From NCBI RefSeq assembly GCF_900113765.1, contig NZ_FOQO01000009.1:186001-250000 (forward strand): DNA of 64,000 nt. Direction: 5' to 3'. Positions 43,739 through 54,239 of this stretch are shown one piece after another. The position numbers and the translations under genes were made by a program. Under the pieces are notes generated by a model, which had not been told where the DNA came from, searched no databases, and saw only the letters and a program-made list of their open reading frames with translations. Position 1 is the first letter of the stretch, and each line of letters opens with the position of its first letter. Source of the DNA: Parapedobacter indicus (lineage in GTDB: Bacteria > Bacteroidota > Bacteroidia > Sphingobacteriales > Sphingobacteriaceae).

Positions 43739-44956
43739 TTAAGCTTGTTGAATAACTTTCCCGTTTTGCTGGCTATCTCTAAAGAGAAGCAAGAACAAAA
43801 TGGTCACCAACAATGCAATTCCTGCCGGAATTAGCCAAATCGTCTTCCAGTCATGGCCGCCAGCAATCGTATAGGCATCCACAATTGGACCGGACACAAA
43901 AGCTCCGATCATCATACCCACTCCATACGTGGCTAACGTAACCAACCCCTGTGCTGCAGATTTAAACTTCTCACCCGCCAGGTTATCGGTATAAATTTGA
44001 CCGGTAACAAAGAAAAAGTCATAACAAATTCCGTGTAAAGCAATTCCCGTAATCAACATCCAATAGTTTGCGCCGGCATCGCCATAAGCAAAGAGCACAT
44101 AACGAAGTACCCATGCAAGCATTCCTATGGCTAACATTTTCTTTACCCCTAACCGGATAAAAAATACCGGAATTAACAACATGAACAATGTTTCGGAAAC
44201 CTGCCCCAGCGATTGAACGCCAGCCGCAGCTTTCATACCGGCCTCATTGAAGAACTGATTAGCGAATGTATAATAGAATTGAAGTGGGATGCAAATTGCG
44301 ATGGAGGAGAGAAAGAAAAGCAGGTACGATCGATGCGTAAGCAAGCGGAGCGCATCCAATCCCAGGATTTCACTTATGGAAGTTTTTTCACCTTTTTTAA
44401 CCGGGGGTGTAGACGGCAACGTAAAGCTGAATAGACCTAAGATAAGAGAAGCCACACTTGCCATCTTAAAAGTCAATGCAAGTTGGTTAGCTTGTTCCCA
44501 GCCCAACCAACCAATGATCAGTCCTGCAATAATCCACCCAATCGTACCTAATACCCGGATACTGGAAAATTCCCTGCTCGGATCCTTCATCTGGCGAAAC
44601 GAAATAGAATTAACCAACGCCAATGTGGGCATATAGAGAATCATATATACGACAATCACGGGGAACAACCCATCAAACGTGGTTGATGAGGAAGCAATCC
44701 AAAGCAAAATTGCCCCAGCAAGATGAAGCACACCAAGTATCCGTTGTGCCGAGAAAAATTTGTCCGCTATCAAACCGATCACAAAGGGCGCAATGATTGC
44801 ACCTATGGATTGGGTCAGGAAAGCTAAACTTGTTTGAAATCCGGTTGTACCGAGATTCCTGCTCAGAAACGTCCCCAAGGTCACGAACCATGCTCCCCAA
44901 ATGAAAAATTCGAGGAACATCATAAAAGAAAGTTTAATTCTTATGGTTGCGTTCAT
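43739..44956 (-). CDS. MFS transporter, nucleoside:H+ symporter (NupG) type
   Basis: A 12-helix transporter of 405 residues. The start FMMFLEFFIWGAWFVTLGTFL and the segment FRQMKDPSREFSSIRVLGTIGW follow the NupG family. In this gene run it more likely imports a sugar or keto-sugar than a nucleoside. It lies 3 bp after the isomerase gene. Confidence 0.8.
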   Translation of the reverse strand: MNATIRIKLSFMMFLEFFIWGAWFVTLGTFLSRNLGTTGFQTSLAFLTQSIGAIIAPFVIGLIADKFFSAQRILGVLHLAGAILLWIASSSTTFDGLFPVIVVYMILYMPTLALVNSISFRQMKDPSREFSSIRVLGTIGWIIAGLIIGWLGWEQANQLALTFKMASVASLILGLFSFTLPSTPPVKKGEKTSISEILGLDALRLLTHRSYLLFFLSSIAICIPLQFYYTFANQFFNEAGMKAAAGVQSLGQVSETLFMLLIPVFFIRLGVKKMLAIGMLAWVLRYVLFAYGDAGANYWMLITGIALHGICYDFFFVTGQIYTDNLAGEKFKSAAQGLVTLATYGVGMMIGAFVSGPIVDAYTIAGGHDWKTIWLIPAGIALLVTILFLLLFRDSQQNGKVIQQA

Positions 44957-44959
44957 AAT

Positions 44960-45883
44960 TTACTGGAGAAAATTATCCACTTCGCGGTATGCAGCGATCA
45001 GTTTCATTTCCCCTTCCTTGCCTGCCATGGATTTGCCGTGCTCCATACCGACGACGCCACGATAGCCCTTATCATAAATATGCTTAAACAAATTTTTGTA
45101 ATTGATTTCACCCGTTGTCGGCTCACGTCTGCCGGGATTATCTCCCGTTTGAAAATACGCAATTTCATCCCAGCAACGATCAATGTTGGCAATGAGATCG
45201 CCCTCATTACGTTGCATGTGATATACGTCGTACAGGATTTTGCAAGAGGGACTGTTCACTCCCTTACAAATCAGGTAAGTCTGAGTGGACGTACGCAAAA
45301 ACAGATCCGGGGTATCACTTAACGGTTCCAATACCATCACAATTCCGTGTGGTTCCAATATTTCAGCGCCCCGGCGCAAGGCCTCAATTACGTTCGCCGT
45401 TTGGATATCCAACGGGATTTTACGCGTAAAATCCCCGGGTACAACCGTGGTGAATTTGCCGCCACACCGCTTCGCTAATTCTACCGCTTGGTGGCATCCT
45501 TTCAAAAAAATATCCACGTATTCCTGCTTTCCCTCTGTCAGGGTATTGGCCCCGTTGCCCCCCTTGTTGAGAACAAACACGCCCATTTCCATCCCCAATT
45601 TGGCTAATAACTTACCGATCTTCTCTTGTTCCTCTACCGAACGACCCGAAAATCCATTATCTTCGATTCCTCGGAAACCATGATCGTAAGCAAACTGAAT
45701 CTGGTCAAGAATATTTTTTCCCGCGTGATTCTCAAACTGCCCCTGATGGGGGCCATAGTTCAAATTGAAGGGCTTATTGTCTTGCCCATTGATTGTACGA
45801 TCTCCTTGCGCGTACAATGAGTTACCACCGACAACCGCTCCTGTTGCCAACAGTGAATTTCGGATAAATCCAGCTCTGTTCAT
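44960..45883 (-). CDS. Secreted TIM-barrel sugar isomerase/epimerase, hydroxypyruvate-isomerase-like
   Basis: A protein of 307 residues. A signal peptide (Arg, then LLATGAVVGGNSLYAQ) is followed by a xylose-isomerase-type TIM barrel with metal-binding residues in VMVLEPLSD, ILYDVYHMQRNEGD and GVVGMEHG. It is of the sugar-phosphate isomerase/epimerase superfamily, and its export fits action on a keto-sugar in the periplasm. It overlaps the ApbE gene by 4 bp. Confidence 0.82.
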   Translation of the reverse strand: MNRAGFIRNSLLATGAVVGGNSLYAQGDRTINGQDNKPFNLNYGPHQGQFENHAGKNILDQIQFAYDHGFRGIEDNGFSGRSVEEQEKIGKLLAKLGMEMGVFVLNKGGNGANTLTEGKQEYVDIFLKGCHQAVELAKRCGGKFTTVVPGDFTRKIPLDIQTANVIEALRRGAEILEPHGIVMVLEPLSDTPDLFLRTSTQTYLICKGVNSPSCKILYDVYHMQRNEGDLIANIDRCWDEIAYFQTGDNPGRREPTTGEINYKNLFKHIYDKGYRGVVGMEHGKSMAGKEGEMKLIAAYREVDNFLQ

Positions 45884-46899
45884 TTGTTAATAGCTAATAG
45901 TTTTTTAAATCCAATACTCATGGTGTCGCGCACCGTCCCCGATGTGTCTTTGTAAATCACAAAAACTTCCAAGCCTTTGCGCTTATTTACGAACGTAATT
46001 GATTCTTCTGCTTCCATCGCCATAATTACATTATCATAGCCATCCGCGGTTACCGCATCTTTGGCATAGATGGTTGCACTAATAATACCGGTATCAAATG
46101 GATACCCCGTCCTGGGATCGATGTGGTGCGAAAACTTACGTTTACCATCTTGTAAAAACTTCCGGTAATTTCCGGCAGTGGTAATGGCCCCTTCACGGAT
46201 TTCCATCACATCGTTGATGGTAACAACACCGCTTTCTCCATCAAGGGGACGTTCAATTCCAATCCGCATGGGCAAGCCGTCTGGTTTGGGGCCCTTCACC
46301 CGCAGTTCGCCGCCGAGCTCCACTACATAATGTCGTATTCCTCGATCTTCCAAAAGCCCAGCTAGTACGTCTACGCTATATCCTTGGGCGATACCATTCA
46401 AATCAATCTGTACACATGGGCTTTTCTTTTCTAAACGGTGACCTCTAAGCCTAATCTTATCCATCCCCGTACAAGCTAACGCTTGGCGTACTTCACCACT
46501 ATCTGGAAAGTGGTCAACCGCCTTAACCCCAAATCCCCAAAGTTGTACCAACGGTGCGACCGTGACATCAAAAATGCCTTTGCTGTCCCGCTTTATCGCA
46601 AATGATTTTATTAGTACGTTATAAAAATGGTCATCCAGTTCGAAAACTCCTTGTCCACCAGCATTTATTTTGTTAATAAGCGAATAAGGCTTATATAATG
46701 ACATCGAGCTATCAATGACATTCAATGTGCTATCTATGGTGTTTTTGTGGATGCAGCTATCAGTCGCATAGTATGTAATCAGGTAATCTGTGCCTTGCGC
46801 GTACCCTATAATCGTGTATTTTTTCAGGTTTTCCGTGGTTTTGCCGGCCCAAAAAAGACAGGCAAAACCAATTATCAGAAATATCCACTTGGCTTTCAC
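45880..46899 (-). CDS. apbE: FAD:protein FMN transferase (ApbE)
   Basis: A membrane-anchored enzyme of 339 residues: an N-terminal helix (residues 5-20) and the ApbE fold with IDLNGIAQGYSVD, VELGGELRVKG and HHIDPRTGYP. It transfers FMN from FAD to a Thr or Ser of target proteins such as Rnf/Nqr subunits or periplasmic flavoproteins. The start codon is GTG, overlapping the TAG stop of the preceding gene. No DxxSGAT-like acceptor motif is evident in the neighbouring proteins, so its target is unclear. Its presence within a sugar operon is notable. Confidence 0.87.
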   Translation of the reverse strand: MKAKWIFLIIGFACLFWAGKTTENLKKYTIIGYAQGTDYLITYYATDSCIHKNTIDSTLNVIDSSMSLYKPYSLINKINAGGQGVFELDDHFYNVLIKSFAIKRDSKGIFDVTVAPLVQLWGFGVKAVDHFPDSGEVRQALACTGMDKIRLRGHRLEKKSPCVQIDLNGIAQGYSVDVLAGLLEDRGIRHYVVELGGELRVKGPKPDGLPMRIGIERPLDGESGVVTINDVMEIREGAITTAGNYRKFLQDGKRKFSHHIDPRTGYPFDTGIISATIYAKDAVTADGYDNVIMAMEAEESITFVNKRKGLEVFVIYKDTSGTVRDTMSIGFKKLLAINK

Positions 46900-48218
46900 T
46901 ACAATACAACCGTTTGACCCGGTATTGCGTAAGGATACAATCCATTTTCGTCAGGTAAGACCTTCGGCAAAGCATCCCAGGCAAAGCGCTCGGGCATCAG
47001 GTTCACATTAGATTTCAGCGCATCATCCCACTTGATAACCTGGCCAGAATAAGTTGCCAATCGACCGATAATTCCCGTAAGGGTACTATAAGCTCCGTAC
47101 TCTGCGTTATCAAATTTATACTCGCCCTTGGCAATAGCATCGAACAATTCTACGTGTTCTTGTTCATAAGGGTTGGCGTTGCCCCGCTTGGGGTGGTTAT
47201 AAAGTTCGTTGCCTTTCGAATCCCATAGAGTGGCATCATTTGCCGCAGACAGATAGATTCGTCCCTTTGTTCCTTGAAACGTTTCATCCACGCGGTTGGA
47301 AGTACCTTCAAAATGGCGGCATTGGCTGTATATGACTGAGCCGTCCGCATAGGTAAGTTCGACGGCATGGTTATCATAGATTTCACCATATTCCTTTCCA
47401 TTTCTCCATGCTCTACTACCGGTACCTTGGATAGATACCGGGTAACTTCCTTTCACCCAATTGGCAACATCGATGTTGTGCACATGTTGTTCCACAATGT
47501 GGTCTCCACAGAGCCAATTAAAATAATACCAATTACGCATTTGGTATTCCATTTCGGTTTGTTCGGGTTTACGCGGACGTACCCACACGCCGCCACTGTT
47601 CCAGTATACTTGGCCCGATACAATATCACCGAGGGCTCCATCCTGAATGCGCTTAATCGCTTCGCGGTAATTAGCTTGATAACGACGCTGCAATCCCACC
47701 ACCACATTGAGCTTTTTACGTTTTGCCTCTTCTGCTGCTGCCAACACTCGCCGTATGCCCGGTATATCCGTGGCAACTGGTTTTTCCATAAAGATATGTT
47801 TACCTTGCCGCACCGCCTCTTCGAAATGAATGGGTCTGAATCCAGGAGAAGTAGCCAAAATAACTACGTCAGCCAGTGGAATCGCCTTTTGGTATGCATC
47901 AAATCCGACGAATTTACGGTCCTCAGGCACATCCAGCTTGTCCGCGTGACGTTCGGATAGTTTCTTGTACGCTTCGTCCAACCGGTCTCTAAAGGCATCT
48001 GCAAGCGCTACAATCTTGATATTGGCTCCCGACGCCAGCGCATTAAATGTTGCGCCTGTACCCCGGCCTCCGCATCCGACCAGTACCACTTTAATCGTAT
48101 CATCGACACTCGCGTGCGCACCCATGAAAGGCATCCCACTGAGCACGGCACCACCGGCCAATACGGCCGAAGTCTTCAGAAAATCCCGGCGTTGTCCGCC
48201 TACGCTTTTTTTATCCAT
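46899..48218 (-). CDS. Tat-exported Gfo/Idh/MocA-family oxidoreductase
   Basis: NAD(P)-dependent enzyme of 439 residues with a twin-arginine signal (GGQRRDFLKTSAVLAGG). The Rossmann motif is VLVGCGGRGTG near residue 45; FMEKPVATD is the EKP motif. It is a paralogue of the oxidoreductase at 12919-14190, but of a distinct branch. Coded between the SUMF1-like protein (29-bp gap) and ApbE (1-bp overlap), it likely oxidises or reduces a 3-keto-sugar in the periplasm. Confidence 0.87.
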   Translation of the reverse strand: MDKKSVGGQRRDFLKTSAVLAGGAVLSGMPFMGAHASVDDTIKVVLVGCGGRGTGATFNALASGANIKIVALADAFRDRLDEAYKKLSERHADKLDVPEDRKFVGFDAYQKAIPLADVVILATSPGFRPIHFEEAVRQGKHIFMEKPVATDIPGIRRVLAAAEEAKRKKLNVVVGLQRRYQANYREAIKRIQDGALGDIVSGQVYWNSGGVWVRPRKPEQTEMEYQMRNWYYFNWLCGDHIVEQHVHNIDVANWVKGSYPVSIQGTGSRAWRNGKEYGEIYDNHAVELTYADGSVIYSQCRHFEGTSNRVDETFQGTKGRIYLSAANDATLWDSKGNELYNHPKRGNANPYEQEHVELFDAIAKGEYKFDNAEYGAYSTLTGIIGRLATYSGQVIKWDDALKSNVNLMPERFAWDALPKVLPDENGLYPYAIPGQTVVL

Positions 48219-48247
48219 CTTGTGTTAGTTTATCTAATGGTTAATAC

Positions 48248-49210
48248 TCAATAATCTTCTATCGGTGCTTTGTCATAGTACGCCATGATCTCTGCGTCTG
48301 ATGGTGGATTTAACGGCCGTACCAAGCGAACACCTATAAAAGGTGCTTCGGGAAACCACCAATTGCTTTTTGGTATTTGGGGATCCAATTGTTTCCAAAA
48401 AGGATCGGAAGGCAAACGCGACGCCGATCGTACATCCTTGGCGTCGTCTTCAAATGATCCACCCCGGATTGCATGCGGATAAAGTTTCTCTGGAACAGCA
48501 ATTGGATTGTCTGCGACCTTCCCTTCAAATTGTTGGTAAAAATCTTCGACATATTGGTCGTATGTCCATTCCGCGACATTGCCATGCATGTCAAAGAGTC
48601 CCCAGGCGTTAGGCTGTTTTTGCCCTACCTCATGGGTTTTACTGTCACTGTTGCCTTTATACCACGCATATTCGTCCAATCGGGAAGCATCATCACCAAA
48701 ATAGTATTCCGTACTGCTTCCGGCCCGGCAAGCGTATTCCCATTCTGCTTCCGTAGGCAGCCGGTAAAATACACCTGTACGCACGTACAACCATTTACAG
48801 AATTGAATAGCGTTATATTGGGTCATCGCCAGTGCAGGATGGCCGTCCTTTCCCATGCCAAAGGTCATATCCAGATAAGGCTTTGTCGGACGGGTAACCG
48901 CATCAACTTCCGGCGGAATACTTCCTCCGCTCCGTACTCGTTCGAAATCTTTATATACAAAGGGTTCGAACAGATTCCAGGTAACCTCGTATGTTCCCAT
49001 CCAAAAAGGAGCTATCTTTACTTGGTGCACCGGCTGCTCATCCGGATTCCCTTTTTGACTTCCCATCGAAAATTCCCCGCCCGGAATCGCCTCCATTGTG
49101 AAATTGAGGGTAGTACCCTCAACTTTTTGTGTGTACGATTTAAAATCTTCTTGAGCTATTGCATGACTTGTCAAAAACAAGCCGGTGAAAAATAAGGATT
49201 TAACAGACAT
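48248..49210 (-). CDS. SUMF1-like (formylglycine-generating-enzyme family) secreted protein
   Basis: A secreted protein of about 320 residues. After a signal peptide (residues 1-20) it has the SUMF1/EgtB/PvdO fold: IPGGEFSMGS, MGTYEVTW, RLPTEAEWEYACRAG, MHGNVAEWTYD, IRGGSFEDD and GVRLVRP. The C-terminal cysteine pair that copper-dependent FGEs need is absent here, so it is unlikely to be a sulfatase activator. It may bind sugar or be a structural relative. First gene of the seven-gene unit. The ATG at 49210 is used; the frame can extend to a TTG. Confidence 0.82.
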   Translation of the reverse strand: MSVKSLFFTGLFLTSHAIAQEDFKSYTQKVEGTTLNFTMEAIPGGEFSMGSQKGNPDEQPVHQVKIAPFWMGTYEVTWNLFEPFVYKDFERVRSGGSIPPEVDAVTRPTKPYLDMTFGMGKDGHPALAMTQYNAIQFCKWLYVRTGVFYRLPTEAEWEYACRAGSSTEYYFGDDASRLDEYAWYKGNSDSKTHEVGQKQPNAWGLFDMHGNVAEWTYDQYVEDFYQQFEGKVADNPIAVPEKLYPHAIRGGSFEDDAKDVRSASRLPSDPFWKQLDPQIPKSNWWFPEAPFIGVRLVRPLNPPSDAEIMAYYDKAPIEDY

Positions 49211-49442
49211 TCCAGTTATAATCAATCAAAATTGGTGGCTGAATTTAGTGTCTTTTTGTTTAAATGCAAAATGTAACCCTTTTTTTAACTTATACCCATC
49301 TCCCAATTTAGTACAAAAAACATCCTTATAACACAAAAAAACCGCATATACCGTGTAAATAATACACTATGGATAATTTCTTCATGTGGAAAACTTTTTG
49401 AAAATCGGTTAGCGGAGATTGGGGTCACCCTGATAAAAAAAA

Positions 49443-49468
49443 GCTCGCATCAACGTTGTGATGCGAGC
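49443..49468 (-). terminator. Terminator after infB
   Basis: A perfect 10-bp stem: GCTCGCATCA (49443-49452) with TGATGCGAGC (49459-49468), 6-base loop, followed on the minus strand by a run of T. It lies 31 bp past the infB stop. Confidence 0.85.
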
Positions 49469-49499
49469 GATGGCATTTTTTTTGTAATACAGCTAGTGG

Positions 49500-52391
49500 T
49501 TAGAGTTTACGTTTCACTTCAACTTGTTCGTAGGCTTCTATAATATCCCCTACTTTTATATCGTTGAAATTCTGAATATTTAATCCGCATTCATAACCTG
49601 ACGACACTTCCTTTACATCGTCTTTGAATCGTTTGAGTGATGCCAAATGCCCAGTATAGACCACTACTCCGTCGCGTATCACGCGGATGTTATGATTACG
49701 GTTAATTTTACCATCCAATACCATACAACCCGCAATGGTTCCTACTTTACTGATTTTAAAGGTTTCGCGGATTTCTACGTTGGCCACAATCTTTTCTTCA
49801 TACTTGGGCTCCAGCATTCCTTCCATGGCTGCTTTGACTTCCTCGATTGCATCGTAGATAATTGAATATAGACGAATATCAATCTGTTCGTGTTCAGCCA
49901 GTTTACGGGCGCCCGTAGACGGCCTAACCTGGAATCCGATAATAATTGCATCCGAGGCCGAAGCCAATAGTACATCAGATTCAGAAATCTGTCCAACGGA
50001 TTTATGGATGACGTTCACCTGGATTTCTTCGGTCGAAAGCTTAAGTAATGAGTCAGATAGCGCTTCGATTGAACCGTCCACATCACCTTTAACAATCACG
50101 TTAAGTTCCTTGAAATTACCGATGGCCAGACGCCTACCGATTTCATCCAACGTAATATGCTTCTGTGTACGCAGTCCTTGTTCGCGTTGTAACTGAAGTC
50201 TTTTGTTTGCCACTTGCCGTGCCTCGACTTCGCTCTCCATCTCATAAAATTTATCTCCGGCGGTTGGTGCACCGGCCATGCCTAATATTTGCACGGGAGT
50301 GGACGGACCGGCTTCAATAACTTTTTGTCCACGTTCATTGTGGAGGGCTTTCACTTTACCACTGTGGGAACCCGCTAATATGGCACCACCTACCCGAAGT
50401 GTTCCGGAGAGAATCAATACTGTGGTAACGATACCCCTGCCCTTGTCAAGGCTGGCCTCAATAACCGAACCAACCGCACGTTTCTTCGGATCCGCCTTCA
50501 ATTCAAGCAGTTCGGCTTCAAGCAAAACTTTCTCCAGGAGCATATCCACATTTTGTCCTGTTTTACCGGATATTTCCTGACATTGATATTTGCCTCCCCA
50601 GTCTTCCACCAAAATATTCATCGCGGAAAGCTGCTCACGGATTTTGTCCGCATTCGCACCTGGTTTGTCGATTTTGGTAAATGCAAATACGATCGGAACA
50701 CCTGCTGCCTGCGCATGATTAATTGCCTCTCTTGTTTGTGGCATCACCGCATCATCCGCTGCGATCACAATGATGGCGATATCCGTTACCTGTGCGCCGC
50801 GTGCACGCATGGCAGTAAAGGCTTCGTGTCCCGGAGTATCCAGGAAGGTAATTTTTCGTCCGTCATCCAATGTCACTTCATACGCTCCGATGTGTTGCGT
50901 TATACCACCCGCTTCACCGGCAATAACATTTGTTTTACGAACGTAGTCAAGCAAAGAGGTTTTACCGTGGTCTACGTGCCCCATAACGGTTACTATAGGT
51001 GCGCGTGGCACCAAATTAGCTGGATTATCCGGCTCCTCCAGTTCTGTATTTTCTTCGTCTTCTGGTTTGACAAATTCGATTTCATACCCAAATTCGTCGG
51101 CCACAATCGCAATAGTTTCCGCATCCAGGCGCTGATTAATAGATACGAATAGGCCAAGACTCATACATGTCGCAATAATCTGTGTTACAGGCACCCCCAT
51201 CATATTAGCCAGGTCATTTGCCGTCACAAATTCGGTCACCTTTAACACTTTGGACATCATCTCTTGTTCCAATGCTGCTTCCTCAGCCGAGTGTGCAATA
51301 TCGTCGCGCTTTTGGCGGCGGAGTTTTGCCCGTTGGGCAAATTTGCCCGACTTTCCAGCTCCGCTAAGACGCGCTAACGTTGCTTTTATTTGGTCCTGTA
51401 TCTCTTTTTCAGACGGTTCTTCCCTGGTTTCGGCGGCATGCCTGGGTTTACCTTTAAAGTCTGGGCGTCCCTTACCTCCTCCTTGGGGAGGCACATTGGT
51501 CCCCGGGCGCTGGGGTGGGCCCGATTTATCTTTGCGCTTGCGTTTACGCTTGTGGTCATGTGCAGTAACACCCGATGAACTGGACGAAGAGGCGACCGGC
51601 TTTTCTTTGGGTTGGTGAGCAGCCAAATCAATACGTCCAACCACGTTTGGCCCCGCTAAACGCTGTGCACGTGCTCGTATCACTTCGTTCTGTGGTTCAG
51701 GCGTTTGCTCTTTCGCCTTCGGCGGAGTTTGCGGTACTACATCCTGTTTATCTTCCTGTTTAGCTTTTTCAGTAGCTACAGGTTGAGTTTCTTCCGCAAT
51801 AGGCTTTTCCGCTTCCGCTTCTTTTTCTTGCGGTTGTTCGACCGGGGTCTGTGGGGGTTGTTCCAGCACAGGCTCTTCTTTTACCGTCGGTTCCTCCGGC
51901 TGCTGAACAGGCGCTTTCTTTTCCTCTTCTTTATCCTCCTTTGGACTTTCCTTCTGGGATCTTCCTCTACGCAGATTATCCAAATCGATCTTGCCAACGA
52001 TCTTCATGCCAGACACATGCGGCTTTTCGTCAGCTTCCACAGGTTCTTTTTCCGGTTCAGTCGCTTGCCGAAGATCGGGCGTAAATGCGCCCGTATTCTT
52101 TATCAAAATCTCCTCAGCATCGTTATCTCGTTGCGGTTTGGGCATAACAGGTTCAGCAGGAGACTCTTCACGGCGGATCTTGCCAATGATAATCTGATTG
52201 GCCTCTTCCTTCACAATCTTATCACCCTGGAATTCCCGTAACAGAACATCGTAGGTATCGCTATCCAATTTAGTTCCCGGTTTGGGTTCAACATCGTAAC
52301 CATTTTTAACCAGAAAATCCACAGCGGTACCAATACCAATGTTCAATTCTTTTGCTGCTTTCAGCAATGTTATGCTCTTTCCTTCTGACAT
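49500..52391 (-). CDS. infB: Translation initiation factor IF-2
   Basis: A GTPase of 963 residues that brings fMet-tRNA to the 30S subunit. A variable N-terminal part (residues 1-400) rich in Pro, Glu and Lys is followed by IF-2 N-terminal and G domains: GHVDHGKTS (G1), DTPGHEAF (G3), FTKIDKPGA (NKxD-type G4) and the C-terminal beta-barrels. The length and the charged linker are usual for Bacteroidota. It is the last gene of rimP-nusA-infB. Confidence 0.96.
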   Translation of the reverse strand: MSEGKSITLLKAAKELNIGIGTAVDFLVKNGYDVEPKPGTKLDSDTYDVLLREFQGDKIVKEEANQIIIGKIRREESPAEPVMPKPQRDNDAEEILIKNTGAFTPDLRQATEPEKEPVEADEKPHVSGMKIVGKIDLDNLRRGRSQKESPKEDKEEEKKAPVQQPEEPTVKEEPVLEQPPQTPVEQPQEKEAEAEKPIAEETQPVATEKAKQEDKQDVVPQTPPKAKEQTPEPQNEVIRARAQRLAGPNVVGRIDLAAHQPKEKPVASSSSSSGVTAHDHKRKRKRKDKSGPPQRPGTNVPPQGGGKGRPDFKGKPRHAAETREEPSEKEIQDQIKATLARLSGAGKSGKFAQRAKLRRQKRDDIAHSAEEAALEQEMMSKVLKVTEFVTANDLANMMGVPVTQIIATCMSLGLFVSINQRLDAETIAIVADEFGYEIEFVKPEDEENTELEEPDNPANLVPRAPIVTVMGHVDHGKTSLLDYVRKTNVIAGEAGGITQHIGAYEVTLDDGRKITFLDTPGHEAFTAMRARGAQVTDIAIIVIAADDAVMPQTREAINHAQAAGVPIVFAFTKIDKPGANADKIREQLSAMNILVEDWGGKYQCQEISGKTGQNVDMLLEKVLLEAELLELKADPKKRAVGSVIEASLDKGRGIVTTVLILSGTLRVGGAILAGSHSGKVKALHNERGQKVIEAGPSTPVQILGMAGAPTAGDKFYEMESEVEARQVANKRLQLQREQGLRTQKHITLDEIGRRLAIGNFKELNVIVKGDVDGSIEALSDSLLKLSTEEIQVNVIHKSVGQISESDVLLASASDAIIIGFQVRPSTGARKLAEHEQIDIRLYSIIYDAIEEVKAAMEGMLEPKYEEKIVANVEIRETFKISKVGTIAGCMVLDGKINRNHNIRVIRDGVVVYTGHLASLKRFKDDVKEVSSGYECGLNIQNFNDIKVGDIIEAYEQVEVKRKL

Positions 52392-52423
52392 TTAATTTCT
52401 TTATCTCCTGTTTTGTATCGATA

Positions 52424-52456
52424 CAAAAGTATATTTTTTTAAGCGTTTATTGGCAA
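52424..52456 (-). promoter_or_regulatory. Candidate internal promoter before infB
   Basis: Minus strand: TTG at 52456-52454, 22-bp spacer, TACTTTTG at 52431-52424; 32 bp from the infB ATG. infB may be read both from the operon and from here. Confidence 0.45.
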
Positions 52457-52501
52457 ATAATTAAAAAAGCATCCTTCTGTAAGTCCTTCTCCTCGATCCG
52501 A

Positions 52502-53740
52502 TCATTCAAATTCTGCTTGCAATACCTGAATGATCTCATGGATCGTATTTTCTTCTAAATCCGTACGCCTCACCAAATCATCGACAGAGAGTGCCAGCAC
52601 AGACTTGGCAGTATCTAAGCCAACGCGCTTCAGTTCATCGATGATCCAGCCATCAATTTCATCTGCAAACTCTTCGATATCCACATCTTCTTCTACCTCT
52701 TCCGCTTCCCGGTATACGTCAATTTCATAACCCGTCAGCTTTCCTGCAAGCTTGATGTTATGCCCGCCGCGGCCGATTGCCAGCGAAACTTGATCAGATT
52801 TGAGATATACGGCCGCTGTTTTGTGTTCGTCATCCAACTTAATTGAACCGATACGGGCCGGGCTCAACGCCCGCTGTATATACAGTTGCGTATTATTCGT
52901 AAAGTTAATCACGTCGATATTTTCATTCCTCAATTCACGGACAATGCCATGGATACGAGACCCTTTCATACCTACGCACGCACCAACAGGGTCAATACGG
53001 TCATCATACGATTCTACCGCCACTTTAGCTCGCTCGCCGGGCTCGCGCACAATTTTCCGAATGGTGATCAGCCCGTCAAATATTTCCGGAACCTCCAATT
53101 CAAACAAGCGTTGTAAAAATTCGGGAGCGGTACGTGATATAATAATCCGAGGATTGGCATTCACCATCTCAACCTTATGAACCACCGCCCGGATACTATC
53201 GCCCTTCTTGAAATAATCTGCCGGAATTTGTTCTGTTTTCGGCAGGATCAATTCGTTTCCATCGTCATCCAGCACTAATGTTTCCTTCTTCCATATCTGA
53301 TAAACCTCACCTGTAATCAGCTCTCCCTCCCGGTCTTTGTATTTCTTGAAGACCTCGTCTTTCTCTAATTCCAAAATCTTTGAAACGAGCGTCTGCCGCG
53401 CAGCCAAGATGGCTCTGCGGCCGAAGCTTTCCAACGTAATTTCTTCGATATAATCGTCGCCTACCTCCAAATCCGGATCGTATTTCCGCGCATCGGCCAA
53501 TTCGATTTCCAAGTCATCGTCCTCGGAAAAACCATCTTCAACGACAACCCTTGTACGCCAAATTTCCAAGTCGCCGTTATCCGGATTGACAATGACGTCA
53601 CAATTTTCGTCGGCCCCATATTTTCTGCGAATCATGCTTCGGAAAACCTCTTCCAACACACTGATGACAGTAGGGCGGTCGATGTTTTTGAACTCTTTAA
53701 ATTCTTGAAAAGAGTCAATTAAATTGATATTATTGCTCAT
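52502..53740 (-). CDS. nusA: Transcription termination/antitermination factor NusA
   Basis: RNA-polymerase-binding protein of 412 residues: N-terminal domain (residues 1-130), S1 domain (about 135-200, LITGEVYQIWKKE), two KH domains (about 230-345, DPVGACVGMKGSRIHGIVRELRNE and LAIGRGGHNIKLAGKLTG), and a C-terminal helix-hairpin part. It modulates pausing and termination. Two bp after rimP and in the conserved order with infB. Confidence 0.95.
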   Translation of the reverse strand: MSNNINLIDSFQEFKEFKNIDRPTVISVLEEVFRSMIRRKYGADENCDVIVNPDNGDLEIWRTRVVVEDGFSEDDDLEIELADARKYDPDLEVGDDYIEEITLESFGRRAILAARQTLVSKILELEKDEVFKKYKDREGELITGEVYQIWKKETLVLDDDGNELILPKTEQIPADYFKKGDSIRAVVHKVEMVNANPRIIISRTAPEFLQRLFELEVPEIFDGLITIRKIVREPGERAKVAVESYDDRIDPVGACVGMKGSRIHGIVRELRNENIDVINFTNNTQLYIQRALSPARIGSIKLDDEHKTAAVYLKSDQVSLAIGRGGHNIKLAGKLTGYEIDVYREAEEVEEDVDIEEFADEIDGWIIDELKRVGLDTAKSVLALSVDDLVRRTDLEENTIHEIIQVLQAEFE

Positions 53741-53742
53741 TT

Positions 53743-54213
53743 TTATTTAAACGAAATTAACACCTTTGTTGTCTTAATAGCTCCAAACGGAATTGTGCTT
53801 TGGTGTTCGACAGCCTTCTTCCCTTTTTCCTTTATTTTTTCCTTAATAATAATGTGTTCCTCGGTAATCTCCATCAATTCGCCTTCTTTTGTTATCCCCT
53901 CATGTAACAAAACCTGCACATTCCTGCCCACATTTCTTGGGTACTGCCGCATTGAAACAAGAGGCGCATCGATACCGGGTGAAGAAACTTCCAACCGATA
54001 GGCATGAGAGATGGCATCTTCCTCTTCCAGTTGAAACCCCAGGTAACGACTAATTTCAGCACATTCCTGTATACCCACGCCGGTATCACCATCTACCAAC
54101 ACTTCCAATCGGCCACCCGGGTGCATTTTCACCCCTACCAAAAACAGATCTTCCCGGTCGGCAATTTTTGCCTCCACCAATGCTTTAACCCTATCTTCTA
54201 TGGATACTGCCAT
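53743..54213 (-). CDS. rimP: Ribosome maturation factor RimP
   Basis: A 156-residue protein needed for 30S subunit assembly. It has the RimP pattern LEVLVDGDTGVGIQECAEISRYLG and YRLEVSSPGIDAPL. A longer frame to 54279 crosses a terminator-like hairpin; the ATG at 54213 (MAVSIEDRV) gives the family start. First gene of the nusA operon. Confidence 0.92.
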   Translation of the reverse strand: MAVSIEDRVKALVEAKIADREDLFLVGVKMHPGGRLEVLVDGDTGVGIQECAEISRYLGFQLEEEDAISHAYRLEVSSPGIDAPLVSMRQYPRNVGRNVQVLLHEGITKEGELMEITEEHIIIKEKIKEKGKKAVEHQSTIPFGAIKTTKVLISFK

Positions 54214-54239
54214 TCGCTTACAATGAAAACCATGAAAAA

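Noticed and set aside
47367..47960. 197-residue plus-strand open frame opposite the Gfo/Idh/MocA gene
   Set aside because: Antisense to a well-supported gene with Tat signal and Rossmann fold.
48473..49195. 240-residue plus-strand open frame opposite the SUMF1-like gene
   Set aside because: Antisense to a clearly coding frame; composition is shadow-like with no motif.
51705..52241. Long plus-strand open frame opposite infB
   Set aside because: Arises from the low-complexity Glu/Pro/Lys-rich N-terminal part of IF-2 read in reverse; no family motif or start signal.
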